Source: Spirochaetota bacterium
GTDB lineage: Bacteria; Spirochaetota; B62-G9; DRHN01
Assembly (NCBI GenBank): GCA_016934265.1
Contig: JAFGTF010000122.1
Span: forward strand, 1 to 38,464
Direction: 5' to 3'
DNA length: 38,464 nucleotides
Part shown: positions 24,783-33,065 of the stretch, piece by piece
Layout: each line of letters begins with the position of its first letter
Position numbering within the stretch: the stretch's first letter is position 1
The notes under the pieces: generated by a model
What the model was told of the DNA's origin: nothing
Databases searched by the model: none
What the model saw: only the letters and a program-made list of their open reading frames with translations
Translations under genes and position numbers: made by a program

Positions 24783-26039
24783 TCATCCTAAAAGCTCCAT
24801 GAACCCGTCGATCCTCGTCTTCATCTGTCCGTCCGCGAGGTTTTTCTCCTCGATACAATCCGCATCGATATTGAGAAAGGGAATCCCTTTTTTCAAGACT
24901 GCATCCTTTAAAAGCCTGACCGCCCCGTTGCTCTGCCTGCACCCCCAGTGCGCGAAGTGGATCACTCCGTCCACCCCGTATTCATCTATCATTCGGTTGA
25001 TCTTCTCGATACGGCGGCGCAGGGGTCCCACCCAGTAGTTGCTCAATAGACGCCGCGCGAGACTCTCATAGGGGGCGCGTATATCGAGTGGTTCCCAGTA
25101 GACCTGGTTGATCTCCTCGAATACGACCACCGCATCGTGCTCCTTTTCCACATACCGTACGAGGTCGTTTTCGAAGTACGGTTTCAGGTGGAGCCAGAGT
25201 ATCCTTCGTTTCGCGCGGGGCACGAATTCACCCGCAGCCCTTCTTTTTTCGATCTCGTCGAGGTAGCCGGAGAATATTTTCTCCCCTTTCGGATTGCCGA
25301 ACAGGTTCCCCCATGCGAGGATGAGCTTCATGAAGTCGTCCCCGTACGCTACCGGCAAAGACGCCTTTCTCGCCTCACCGATACGCTCGAAGACATCCCG
25401 GGCGCCGTTGGAATATGAAAAAGTTTTTTCAAGGTCGTCCGTACGCAGTTTCCTTCCGGCAATCTCCTCTATGCGCTCCTTTGTCCGCAGAAGCTGGCCT
25501 GCAAGGTACCGAACGCCCTCCTCCGTGTCCTCATACGGCGAGTCTAAAAACAGCAGCGGACTTTCGAGGCGATGAGAGACCAAAGAAAAGGACTTGAACG
25601 TCCCGTCGCAGGTGTGAGACGTCGCGAGCAGGAAACGGGGCGTCGGAATAAGCCCTGCGTCCGCAAGCCCCATGTAGGCGCGATGGAAGGAGCAGAGATC
25701 AGTCGATATCCAAAGACTGTCCGCTCTAGCAAGCATCGCGGGCGCGATGCCTATCGCCGCGGCAAGCCCTGCGAACATCTCGAGCGAGAACGGAACGAGA
25801 CCGAAGGCGTATACAAGCTCGGTCGGTGCGAAAAGGCTCGTCAGAACACCCCGCTTCCCTCCGAAGAACCGCCTGGCATGATCGTAGAGGAACAGCGTAT
25901 ACCGTTTGTCCGCCCCGAGCGAGAATCCCCCCTTCGGCGTGAGAAAAGCCTTAAGGAGCGCGAGCGAAATACCGCGTCTGATCCTCTTCGGGTTCGGGTC
26001 CTCCGTCAAGAGGCCGAGAAAGTGTTCCTTCATGCCCAT
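24783..26039 (-). CDS. 2-Hydroxyacyl-CoA dehydratase subunit (HgdB/FldB-like family), larger subunit
   Basis: 418 residues. Family cysteines appear in STDLCSFHRAYMG, SHTCDGTFKS and HFAHWGCRQSNGA, the ligands of a [4Fe-4S] cluster. The FAPTELVYAFGLVPF segment near the N-terminus is the usual entry of this fold. It acts with the next subunit and the activator to dehydrate (R)-2-hydroxyacyl-CoA or a similar thioester by a ketyl radical. Several in-frame ATGs exist (26063, 26051, 26039, 26033). I choose 26039 because GAGG lies seven bases upstream. Distances are 72 bases from the preceding gene and 21 to the following one. The family also includes benzoyl-CoA reductase subunits and YjiM-like proteins, so the substrate is open. 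Confidence 0.92.
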   Translation of the reverse strand: MGMKEHFLGLLTEDPNPKRIRRGISLALLKAFLTPKGGFSLGADKRYTLFLYDHARRFFGGKRGVLTSLFAPTELVYAFGLVPFSLEMFAGLAAAIGIAPAMLARADSLWISTDLCSFHRAYMGLADAGLIPTPRFLLATSHTCDGTFKSFSLVSHRLESPLLFLDSPYEDTEEGVRYLAGQLLRTKERIEEIAGRKLRTDDLEKTFSYSNGARDVFERIGEARKASLPVAYGDDFMKLILAWGNLFGNPKGEKIFSGYLDEIEKRRAAGEFVPRAKRRILWLHLKPYFENDLVRYVEKEHDAVVVFEEINQVYWEPLDIRAPYESLARRLLSNYWVGPLRRRIEKINRMIDEYGVDGVIHFAHWGCRQSNGAVRLLKDAVLKKGIPFLNIDADCIEEKNLADGQMKTRIDGFMELLG

Positions 26040-26111
26040 AACAATCCTCATGCCGTACGGCATAGAAACCGCCGTTTCTGCATTTGTTCCACTTTACAAC
26101 CGGCCGGCACG

Positions 26112-27200
26112 TCAGTCCAGCATTTCGATGAACGCCTCCACCCTCGTGCGGAGCTGGCCCGTGCCCGCAGGATAGAACTCGCACTCACAGAAGAGCGAGG
26201 GTACGCCCTTTTCATCGAGCCTTCTCTTTAAGAGCGGGTAATCGGTAAGGAAGTTGTCGCAGAACTTCAAACCGAGATAGACGACACCGCGCGCGCCCGT
26301 ACGCTCCACCGCTTCGACGAGGCGGTCGAACCGCTCGGCGTACCGCTCCATCCTCCCGCACGGCACGCGCGAGAGATACCGCGCGGCAAGCGCGAGGAGG
26401 GAATCGCCGTCACGATCAATGCTTCCCGGATAATACCTGCCGCCGAAACAGAAATCGTCGCCTGCGATCACCCCGCCCGCCTCCTCTATCTCGGCGAGAT
26501 AGCTTTCGAAATCGAGCAGGTTCCCCGTCACGAACACCCGCTTCCCCTGACGTTCGTTCCCGGCATCGCGGCCCTCCCTCTCCATACGAACGGCGGTCTG
26601 ACGGAGCCTTTCGTTCGCCTCACTTACAGGAACGGACACGTTGAAATCGAGAAGCTCGGCCGTCTGTTTCCCGCTCAGAAGGGCGGGATACGACTCCCTG
26701 AGCGTGTAGATACGCCCGAGCAGTCTCCTGTTCTCCTCATAGAGCGTGACGGCCTCCCGCAGCCGTTTTTCCGTGATCCTGTGTCCGGACCGCTGTTCGA
26801 AAAACCGTACCATCCTCGCAAGCTGCGATGCGAAGTAAGTGACGGCATCACGATCGTCCCTCTTCGGAAGATCTAAAAAAAAGAGGCCCGTTCCCGGTCC
26901 GTACGCATCGAGCACGTCCCGCGTCCTCCGCGCGCCGTCACAGGTATGCGAAACGACGATGCTGTCGTACCGGGTCAATTCTTTCCGTACCCCGAGGTCG
27001 ACCACATGACGGAGGTACGGACAGAAATTAGGAGGAAGGTATGCATCTGCAAGCTCCCTGGACGTATTCGGAACGAAAACCCTGACGGGAACGAAACCCG
27101 CCGCGTGTATGATCTCAATAACGGTATAGGGGCATAGATAGCCCGTTAGACCGAGAAAGCCGGAGAACGATCCAGTATTCGAAGCCACGAACACCCCCAC
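26112..27200 (-). CDS. 2-Hydroxyacyl-CoA dehydratase-family subunit, smaller subunit
   Basis: 362 residues. The pattern GYLCPYTVIEIIHAAGFVPV, NFCPYLRHVVD, SHTCDGARRTRD and the C-terminal LKFCDNFLTDYP is that of the dehydratase/benzoyl-CoA reductase D-type subunits. It is the first gene of the operon. No ATG is available: the frame opens with GTG (27200), and GTG codons at 27194 and 27188 are alternatives. The GGGTGGGGG stretch upstream could serve any of them, so the start is uncertain by four residues. AT-rich DNA with a TATAAA-like hexamer lies upstream. No CoA-transferase, acyl-CoA dehydrogenase or enoyl-CoA enzyme accompanies the operon. Confidence 0.9.
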   Translation of the reverse strand: MGVFVASNTGSFSGFLGLTGYLCPYTVIEIIHAAGFVPVRVFVPNTSRELADAYLPPNFCPYLRHVVDLGVRKELTRYDSIVVSHTCDGARRTRDVLDAYGPGTGLFFLDLPKRDDRDAVTYFASQLARMVRFFEQRSGHRITEKRLREAVTLYEENRRLLGRIYTLRESYPALLSGKQTAELLDFNVSVPVSEANERLRQTAVRMEREGRDAGNERQGKRVFVTGNLLDFESYLAEIEEAGGVIAGDDFCFGGRYYPGSIDRDGDSLLALAARYLSRVPCGRMERYAERFDRLVEAVERTGARGVVYLGLKFCDNFLTDYPLLKRRLDEKGVPSLFCECEFYPAGTGQLRTRVEAFIEMLD

Positions 27201-27469
27201 CCGTGACGAGAAAGTAATTGATCTTTTGGGAATTTAATTTTATAATATTTTTGAGTCTACAAAAAGTCGTGTTACGGCTCCCGAGAAAAAGGGGGGCTGA
27301 ACCGCTGCCTTCTTGATTTTCCGCATAGGTGTCTTTTAGGGCGTCTGAACGGGACACCCTCGAAGGCAAAGACGATAATCCGACCGCTATCATGAAGCGA
27401 AAGACGGTATGGCAGGGAGCGTTTTGTAGATATTTACGCTGACGGCTAACGACCGCTACGGGGGAAGCG
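27201..27469. promoter_or_regulatory. Divergent control region between the dehydratase operon and the SucD-like gene
   Basis: Both neighbours start here and run away from each other. The left side (27225-27260) is a run of A and T suited to a minus-strand promoter. GGTGTC (27328-27333) and GACACC (27353-27358) form an inverted repeat spaced by 19 bases that could be an operator or leader hairpin. No strong promoter pair is visible for the plus-strand gene. Confidence 0.4.
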
Positions 27470-28333
27470 ATGCCAGTATTGCTGAAAAGGGCGACGAGAA
27501 TCCTCATCCAGGGGATCACGACAACCGATGGAAGATTGAACACGAATCTCATGCTCGAAAACAAGGCGGAGATCGTTGCGGGGGTGAGCCCCGGCAGATA
27601 CGGCCAGGAAGTTATGGGAGTATCCGTATACGACAAGGTAAGCGAAGCGATCAAACGGCATGACATCGATGTATCGGTGGTTTTCGTCCCGAGAAACGCC
27701 GTATTCAGCGCGGTCTCCGAAGCAATCGACGAGGGCATTCCCCTCATAATAATCACTCCCAATATACCCGTTACGGAGACGATCAAACTGAAGGCGCACG
27801 CCCGTGAGAGGGGCATAACGATACTCGGCCCGGGATCCGCCGGTATACTAGTTCCGGGCGAGACGAGGGCCGGCATCATCTCGAACGAGTATATCCTGAA
27901 AGGCGAGATCGGAGTCATTACCAAAACCGCAGGCTACGAGAAGCGCATATGCCAGAGCCTCTTCAAGGAGGAGATCGGAGAGAGCGCCGTGATAAGCCTC
28001 GGCGGTGAGGACATAATCGGCACAGGGTACGAAGAGATCCTGGAGGAGTTCGGTGAGGATGAAAATACCGAAGTCGTGGTAATCGGCGGAGAGACGAAAG
28101 GAAGACTGGAAGAGGACATGGCGCGGTATATCAAGGACTCGAAATACCCAAAGCCGGTCATCGCCTACCTCTTCGACAAGGAGAAGAATCCCGAGATTGC
28201 AATAGAAAAGGAACGGCTTCTCCGCGACGCCGGGGTTACGGTCGTCGACGACATATGGGAAATCGGCCAGATTATCAAGGAATCGATAACGGAGGAAGCG
28301 GAAGAGGCACACGATTCGTCCGAGGAAGAGTAA
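27470..28333 (+). CDS. SucD-like CoA-binding protein lacking the catalytic histidine loop
   Basis: 287 residues, collinear with succinyl-CoA synthetase alpha. It has the Rossmann CoA-binding start (RILIQGITTTDGRLN, then VAGVSPGRYG), PNIPVTETI, ILGPGSAGILVPGETRAGI and GGEDIIGTGYEEILEEFGED. Near the C-terminus the usual GKRMGHAGA phospho-histidine loop of about 25 residues is replaced by a short DKEKNPEIAIE segment, so the phosphoryl-carrying His is absent. A charged acidic tail follows. No sucC lies beside it. I infer a non-catalytic acyl-CoA-binding or regulatory protein. It is divergent from the acyl-CoA dehydratase operon and may sense or serve that pathway. GGGGGAAG precedes the ATG. It converges with gspM 13 bases away. 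Confidence 0.88.
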   Translation: MPVLLKRATRILIQGITTTDGRLNTNLMLENKAEIVAGVSPGRYGQEVMGVSVYDKVSEAIKRHDIDVSVVFVPRNAVFSAVSEAIDEGIPLIIITPNIPVTETIKLKAHARERGITILGPGSAGILVPGETRAGIISNEYILKGEIGVITKTAGYEKRICQSLFKEEIGESAVISLGGEDIIGTGYEEILEEFGEDENTEVVVIGGETKGRLEEDMARYIKDSKYPKPVIAYLFDKEKNPEIAIEKERLLRDAGVTVVDDIWEIGQIIKESITEEAEEAHDSSEEE

Positions 28334-28346
28334 GGCCTTCCGTATT

Positions 28347-28886
28347 CTATTCGAGTGTGACGTCCGCTATCCGGAAGATCACGTCGGATTTAGACCTGTC
28401 CTTGAAGTACGGCTTTATTCGGAGGTAGCTCACCACGAGCCCTTGCCTGTCCTCCTCTATCCTGTACAAAAACCGCACGAGGTCCACGATTGATACCGCA
28501 TCCACCTTCAGCTCGACCACCATCCTGGTAATGCCGTTTTTGGTCTCGTTCCCCTTGGGCTTGATATATTCTATATTGTCCCGTATCCCCGCTTTTTCGG
28601 CGGCGTTCTCAAGGAATGTGAGGACGGAGACGCTCTTCTTTTTCTCGAAGCTTTTCACAAGCCCCTCGAGATACGCGCTCTCTTCCGCATAACGCCTCGC
28701 CACACTTTCCATTCCTTCTACTCGGCCCTGCAGGTTTCCGTACTCCAGCGCGTACTGGTCGCGTGCGCCGATCAGCGGAACGAATACGAACTGATATACG
28801 ATAAAGACCACGAGAGCGAAAATCGCCGTGAAGATCAGGATCTTCTCGCGGTTCGAAACGTTCTTGAAAACCTGTTTCACCTGCAC
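28347..28886 (-). CDS. gspM: Type II secretion inner-membrane protein GspM
   Basis: 179 residues: a short cytoplasmic N-terminus, one membrane helix (about 15-37, ILIFTAIFALVVFIVYQFVF), a coiled-coil stretch (about 45-85) and a ferredoxin-like periplasmic domain. This is the GspM/PilO-like plan. It is last of the gspI-J-K-L-M block and starts two bases after gspL. Its job is to stabilise GspL and help recruit the assembly platform. Sequence similarity in this family is low, so the call rests mainly on topology and gene order. Confidence 0.82.
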   Translation of the reverse strand: MQVKQVFKNVSNREKILIFTAIFALVVFIVYQFVFVPLIGARDQYALEYGNLQGRVEGMESVARRYAEESAYLEGLVKSFEKKKSVSVLTFLENAAEKAGIRDNIEYIKPKGNETKNGITRMVVELKVDAVSIVDLVRFLYRIEEDRQGLVVSYLRIKPYFKDRSKSDVIFRIADVTLE

Positions 28887-28888
28887 TC

Positions 28889-30328
28889 CTACTCCTCCGA
28901 TACGTCTATATCGAAGACGAAAGTAACGGCGAATCCTTCGCTGCTGCCCGTAGTCCCGGTATTGGAAACCTCGACCGCGGTAAAATAGTCCGACATCGAA
29001 AGCGACTCCTGAATCCGGTCTATATCGGAAAATGTCTTCGTTTTCCCGTAAAATTTTATGTGGTCTCTCTCGACGATGATATCCGTATACTCGATATCGA
29101 CGTCGAGCGGCAGTGTGGAGGTAAACTCCTTGAAGAGCTGGGTACAGCTGAAGCGCCTGTCGGTCGCACCCTGGATCGTCCTGATCCTGCTCTGCACGTC
29201 GCCGAGAAGGCGTTTGGTCTCCTCCGAGTCCACTCCCGACTTTTTAAAGTACCGGACGCTTATCTCGTCGAGGGTCCGGTTCAGCAAGGCCGCCCGGCTC
29301 TTATTGAATCTCAGCTCGGAAACAATATTGGCCGTCGAAAACGCCAGGAGAACGAGAAGCAGGACCCCGAGAATAATGAACTCCTTGATGCTCACATACC
29401 CCTTCAACTTGGGTCTGAACTCCTCTTTCAGGAGATTTGTCCCCCTCACTCCGGCCTGGTTGAGAGACGAGAGCAGCCCGCCCATCGCAACGGTGTCCTC
29501 CAAGGAGGCGTCCGCCCGCTCCTGTGTCATTATATCATGGCCGTTCCACGAGATGTTCCGGTACGAAACGCCGATTCCCTCGAGAACCTTAAGCGACAGC
29601 TCCCGGAATTCGTCACCGGTCGACCGTCTCACGTTTACATAGGCGGTCGCGTCGGTCAGGTCCCTCGTGAGGACTAAAAGCCCTGACCTGATAGCGGTTT
29701 CGTACCGGGACGGGTCCCGGTTTGTGTAAAAGCCGGCGCTTTTCAAAACGCCTCCCCGTATCAGACAGACATACGCGGCATCGTCCTGGATATCAAGGAA
29801 TACGAACCGGTCCGTTTCAACGACCGGCCGGACCGCGTGAAACAGCGCGATGTCCAGCGGGACGACCGCTTTCACATTCTCTGCGTACCGACCGAACCCG
29901 CCGAGCATGCGCCGCAGTTTTTCCTTCTCCACGCTGAATGCCATTACCTCTTTCTTCGATCGCGACGCCCAGCCCTCGAAACCGTAGAAATCCGTACAGC
30001 AATCGGCCGCCCCGACCGGCAGGTAATCGTCCACTTCGTATTTTATCACCGCCTCGATCTTCTGCTGCTCGGAAAACGGAAAGCGCAGCGTGTTCCTGTA
30101 ATACTCGCTCGGCGGGAGGATATAGTAGACGTCCTCCTTGGTGACGCTCTCGGTTTCCAGCAGCGTTTCGGGATTCTGAGAAGAGGCATACCGCACTGCG
30201 GCCGCATCCCTGATCGGAAGCCTGCTCTCGACGGACCAGAGCTGGATACCGCGATACAGCTTCTCCATTACCACGACTTTCTTGGAAAATCCGATTCTGA
30301 TGTTAAAGAGATCTGTTAAAGTAGACAA
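28889..30328 (-). CDS. gspL: Type II secretion assembly protein GspL (PilM-like actin fold plus membrane and periplasmic part)
   Basis: About 479 residues. The N-terminal 300 have the actin-like plan of GspL/PilM (IRIGFSKKVVVM, PPSEYYRNTLRFPFSE, AVIKYEVDDYLP, VFLDIQDDAAYVCLIRGG). One membrane helix follows (about 320-342, FIILGVLLLVLLAFSTANIV), then a periplasmic coiled coil and ferredoxin-like domain. It binds the GspE ATPase and GspM. The frame opens at a GTG (30343). I prefer the TTG at 30328 because GAGGGG is seven bases before it; an ATG at 30268 would cut the first beta-strand. The start overlaps the end of gspK by 26 bases, suggesting translational coupling. Confidence 0.87.
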   Translation of the reverse strand: MSTLTDLFNIRIGFSKKVVVMEKLYRGIQLWSVESRLPIRDAAAVRYASSQNPETLLETESVTKEDVYYILPPSEYYRNTLRFPFSEQQKIEAVIKYEVDDYLPVGAADCCTDFYGFEGWASRSKKEVMAFSVEKEKLRRMLGGFGRYAENVKAVVPLDIALFHAVRPVVETDRFVFLDIQDDAAYVCLIRGGVLKSAGFYTNRDPSRYETAIRSGLLVLTRDLTDATAYVNVRRSTGDEFRELSLKVLEGIGVSYRNISWNGHDIMTQERADASLEDTVAMGGLLSSLNQAGVRGTNLLKEEFRPKLKGYVSIKEFIILGVLLLVLLAFSTANIVSELRFNKSRAALLNRTLDEISVRYFKKSGVDSEETKRLLGDVQSRIRTIQGATDRRFSCTQLFKEFTSTLPLDVDIEYTDIIVERDHIKFYGKTKTFSDIDRIQESLSMSDYFTAVEVSNTGTTGSSEGFAVTFVFDIDVSEE

Positions 30329-31289
30329 CCTTGAACCCCTCACCCTGCCTCATAACGACCGCGCTTATCCTGCTGACGATCTCGTTCGAAATACCTTCAG
30401 CCGTTATCCTGAATATATTGCTTTCCACGTCAATGATCGACGATATCTCATCATATAAGAGATCGGTCACCGATTCAACATTTTTCAGATCGGCCTTTTC
30501 ATGGAACGGATGGTCTTTGCGGTACTCGATAATATCCCGGGCGATATATTCGTCCATATCCAATGAGAGCGACAGAAGAACCGGCAGATCTGCGGTATTG
30601 ACGTTTATACTTCCGTCCCCGTATACAGTAAGGTACTCGCTCAAGGGACCGATCTCCTCGATCTCCCCGTACCCTCTCGCGGAAGGAGGAAGAAAGAATT
30701 TTTTCCGATCGATGCCTTTTACGAGTAAAAGCTCGCCTGTCGTCGCCACCGGTTCGTTCCTCGCCGTATACGGGGGCAGGAGGCTCTCGTAAAAAGCACT
30801 CTCTACTCCTGCCGCCTCGGGCAGGTCGTTCGTGTCCTCCCAGTCCACGATTGTATCGACAATGGCCGTATCGAGCTCGAGCTCATCGAACAGCCGCCGC
30901 AGCATGGACCTGCGTCTCTCCTGGACCACCCACTCATCTGCCTGGGAGACGACGAGATCCTTAACGTTGAACTTCGCTTTCTCGTCCTCTATACTGACGA
31001 CTATGTACCCCCTGTCGAACGGTATCGGCGGGAGGGGGCCGTACCACACGTCCTTCGGCCCGTCGTAATCGTTCGAGTCGCCCCGCAAAAGCGCAAGCGC
31101 CGCCTGGTATCCGCCGAAGGCGTAGTACTGCGCCTGTTTCTTATCGGCGAAGTTTACGGCCAGCTTCAGGCTTATTCCGGTCCGCTTCGAGAATTCGAGC
31201 GCAACGAGGGAGAGAAGCAGGACGAAGACCATCACCGTGACTAGCGCAAAGGCAAAAAATCTTTTTTTACGACTCCGAAATGAAGACAT
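30303..31289 (-). CDS. gspK: Type II secretion minor pseudopilin GspK
   Basis: 328 residues from the ATG at 31289. A basic start (MSSFRSRKKR) leads into a single hydrophobic helix. The large periplasmic domain contains the GspK signature region: DEKAKFNVKDL, DTIVDWEDTNDLP, VKGIDRKKFF, DGSINVNTADLPVLL. GspK caps the pseudopilus tip. The residue before the hydrophobic helix is Arg rather than the usual Gly, so the prepilin cleavage site is not canonical. Its start overlaps gspJ by 23 bases. The longer frame to 31340 would extend into gspJ coding sequence and has no ribosome binding site. Confidence 0.88.
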   Translation of the reverse strand: MSSFRSRKKRFFAFALVTVMVFVLLLSLVALEFSKRTGISLKLAVNFADKKQAQYYAFGGYQAALALLRGDSNDYDGPKDVWYGPLPPIPFDRGYIVVSIEDEKAKFNVKDLVVSQADEWVVQERRRSMLRRLFDELELDTAIVDTIVDWEDTNDLPEAAGVESAFYESLLPPYTARNEPVATTGELLLVKGIDRKKFFLPPSARGYGEIEEIGPLSEYLTVYGDGSINVNTADLPVLLSLSLDMDEYIARDIIEYRKDHPFHEKADLKNVESVTDLLYDEISSIIDVESNIFRITAEGISNEIVSRISAVVMRQGEGFKVVYFNRSL

Positions 31290-31941
31290 TGAATATCTCT
31301 CTGTACTTCCTGTCGCCCAGCGAGAAGATGAGCTCCACACTGTCGGGCAGGCCGTTCATCTTCTCGGAATCCCAGCTTTCATGCCACTTACCGCCGCCGT
31401 AGAAGCGAAGCTGGAAAACGCTGAAATCCTCCCGTACGATATACTCGCTGACACCTCCCCCGGAGTAGGAAAAAGACGCCGGCTCCGGAAGGGCTCTCTC
31501 CCCCGCGGTCGAGCCTCTGAAGTCTCGGCCGATAGGATTATAAAGGGTTCGCTTCTTCAAGAGGAGGAGTCCTGAGGCCGATTCATTCTGCTCGACGATA
31601 TACTGGATCGCGACGATCTCCCCTCTCGTACCCAGCTCGAGGTATTCCTGGGGCACAATTGTCGTGAAAAAAAGCCCGTTCGTGCTCCCTGTCGCCGTAT
31701 CCTTCCGCTGCGAGAAAAAAAGCGTGCTTTTGTCCCGCTCTATGTAGACCGCCCCGCCGATCTCTGTGTCCAGCCGCTCCACGAACCCCCGCATGTCACG
31801 CACCGTCTCGTCGTTCTTCTTCTGCAGATCCACGATACGGTTCACCGAGGAGAAACTCGCAACCGCGGCCGCTGCAATGACGGACAGTATGCTGAGAGCG
31901 ATAAGGAGCTCTATTATCGTGAACCCTCTGCTCTTCTTCAT
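31267..31941 (-). CDS. gspJ: Type II secretion minor pseudopilin GspJ
   Basis: 224 residues from the ATG at 31941. A type IV prepilin leader is clear, MKKSRG-FTIIELLIALSIL, with Gly -1, Phe +1 and Glu +5, followed by a hydrophobic helix and a beta-rich domain containing GGAVYIERD and VREDFSVFQLRFYGG, as in GspJ. It joins GspI and GspK in the pseudopilus tip. The frame is open further upstream to 32007, but only this Met precedes a proper leader. It lies 17 bases after gspI. Confidence 0.9.
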   Translation of the reverse strand: MKKSRGFTIIELLIALSILSVIAAAAVASFSSVNRIVDLQKKNDETVRDMRGFVERLDTEIGGAVYIERDKSTLFFSQRKDTATGSTNGLFFTTIVPQEYLELGTRGEIVAIQYIVEQNESASGLLLLKKRTLYNPIGRDFRGSTAGERALPEPASFSYSGGGVSEYIVREDFSVFQLRFYGGGKWHESWDSEKMNGLPDSVELIFSLGDRKYREIFNVFISES

Positions 31942-31958
31942 GTATAGTCCCCGCCGTT

Positions 31959-32321
31959 TCACCTGGTAAGCACCGTCTGAAGCGTGTAGGACCTGCCTCC
32001 TCCCCACGTGACCTCCACGGTAACGAGCTTGAGGTCCGCCGCAAAGGGAAGCTCCATGGCCTCCACCCGTTTCTCATATTCGAGCCCTTCGAAGAGGCCG
32101 TCGGAGAATTCACCCTCAACGGTCCCCGACTCCGGAAATCCTTTTGTGATCTCCTCTTTGAGAAGCGACTCGGCGGCGATGACCGCGGTTGTGAGGTCGC
32201 TCGATATCTTGGCGGATCGAAGGTTGAAAATATTTCCACGGAAGATAGCGAGCAGGGCAATGGACAGAATTACTAGTGTTATGAGCACCTCGACCAGCGT
32301 GAAGGACCGCATTCGGCGCAT
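31959..32321 (-). CDS. gspI: Type II secretion minor pseudopilin GspI
   Basis: 120 residues, the normal length for GspI. The leader is MRRMRS-FTLVEVLITLVIL, with Glu at +5 but Ser instead of Gly at -1. SYTLQTVLTR ends the small periplasmic domain, and VEVTWGGGRSYTLQT is the family's usual C-terminal strand. The frame reads upstream to 32576, but that part is antisense to the hydrolase gene next door. The ATG at 32321 (or 32312) is the only sensible start. GAGG is twelve bases upstream. It is the first gsp gene here; gspC-H are not in the window. Confidence 0.87.
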   Translation of the reverse strand: MRRMRSFTLVEVLITLVILSIALLAIFRGNIFNLRSAKISSDLTTAVIAAESLLKEEITKGFPESGTVEGEFSDGLFEGLEYEKRVEAMELPFAADLKLVTVEVTWGGGRSYTLQTVLTR

Positions 32322-32385
32322 GGTACCGGTCCACCTCTTGAATGAAAAATGGGTATCGATCCGTTTTTCGCAGGGCGGTATACAT

Positions 32386-32919
32386 TCACGAGGCGACAAC
32401 CCTAACGCCGTAAACCCTGCGCATCCTTGCCATGGCACAGCGAGCCGATTCGGGGTCGAAATCGGCCACCCCACCTTCATACACCGTGATCCCGTAATCC
32501 CTGTTTGCGAGCCCGCCGACGGTGTCCATGACACAGATCGAAGTGCAGACCCCGACGACACCGACCTCCAAGACACCGTTTTTTTCGAGTACTTCCTCCA
32601 GGTCTGTGCCGTAGAAACCGGAATACCTGCTCTTTCTTATGACGGTGTCTCCTGCCGAAGGAGCGAGCTCGGGAATCACCTCCGCACCGCGCGTTCCCGT
32701 CACGCAGTGGGGAGGAAACCGGTCGAACTCCCTGTCGTCTTTACGGTGGCTGTCGCAGAGATAGACGACGAGACCTCCTTCACGCCGGTATTCGTCAATC
32801 AGCGCACCTATGAAGGGGACTATCGCCCTGGCTTCTTTCCCGCAGAAAAGAGGACCGTTCTCATCGATAAAATCGTTCAGCATATCGACGACGATGAGCG
32901 CCTTCCGTGTTTTTCCCAT
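32386..32919 (-). CDS. Isochorismatase-family cysteine hydrolase, nicotinamidase-like
   Basis: 177 residues from the ATG at 32919. The catalytic triad is D12 (IVVDMLNDF), K96 (VIRKSRYSGFYGT) and C129 (GVCTSICVMDT). The metal-site residues D56/H58 and H71 lie in CDSHRKDD and FPPHCVTGTRGAEVIPEL; this last segment is strongly nicotinamidase-like (nicotinamide to nicotinate in NAD salvage). A longer frame starts at 32961 but without a ribosome binding site. It is transcribed ahead of gspI with a 64-base gap, so the two may share a message, although the functions appear unrelated. Confidence 0.9.
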   Translation of the reverse strand: MGKTRKALIVVDMLNDFIDENGPLFCGKEARAIVPFIGALIDEYRREGGLVVYLCDSHRKDDREFDRFPPHCVTGTRGAEVIPELAPSAGDTVIRKSRYSGFYGTDLEEVLEKNGVLEVGVVGVCTSICVMDTVGGLANRDYGITVYEGGVADFDPESARCAMARMRRVYGVRVVAS

Positions 32920-33006
32920 CCCGGACACTCTCTTTTCAACACACGGTATACCATGTAACATTAGGGAATAAAACCTGTTTCGGCAACTGAAACCGCTGAC
33001 AGCGTT

Positions 33007-33034
33007 TTGTTCTTCATCACAACGGTGTTATATT
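33007..33034 (+). promoter_or_regulatory. Candidate promoter of the aromatic-amino-acid fusion gene
   Basis: TTGTTC (33007-33012), 16 bases, TATATT (33029-33034). The hexamer overlaps an in-frame TTG at 33033, arguing that this TTG is not the translation start. The ATG at 33066 with GGAGG five bases upstream is. Confidence 0.4.
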
Positions 33035-33065
33035 GAATAAAACAGAAGCATCAGTGGAGGACCGT

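Noticed and set aside
27115..27924. 269-residue minus-strand frame overlapping the SucD-like and dehydratase genes
   Set aside because: It covers the antisense of the SucD-like gene, overlaps two well supported genes and has no ribosome binding site or domain.
32322..32576. 85-residue N-terminal extension of GspI
   Set aside because: It is antisense to the nicotinamidase-like gene and would bury the prepilin leader inside the protein.
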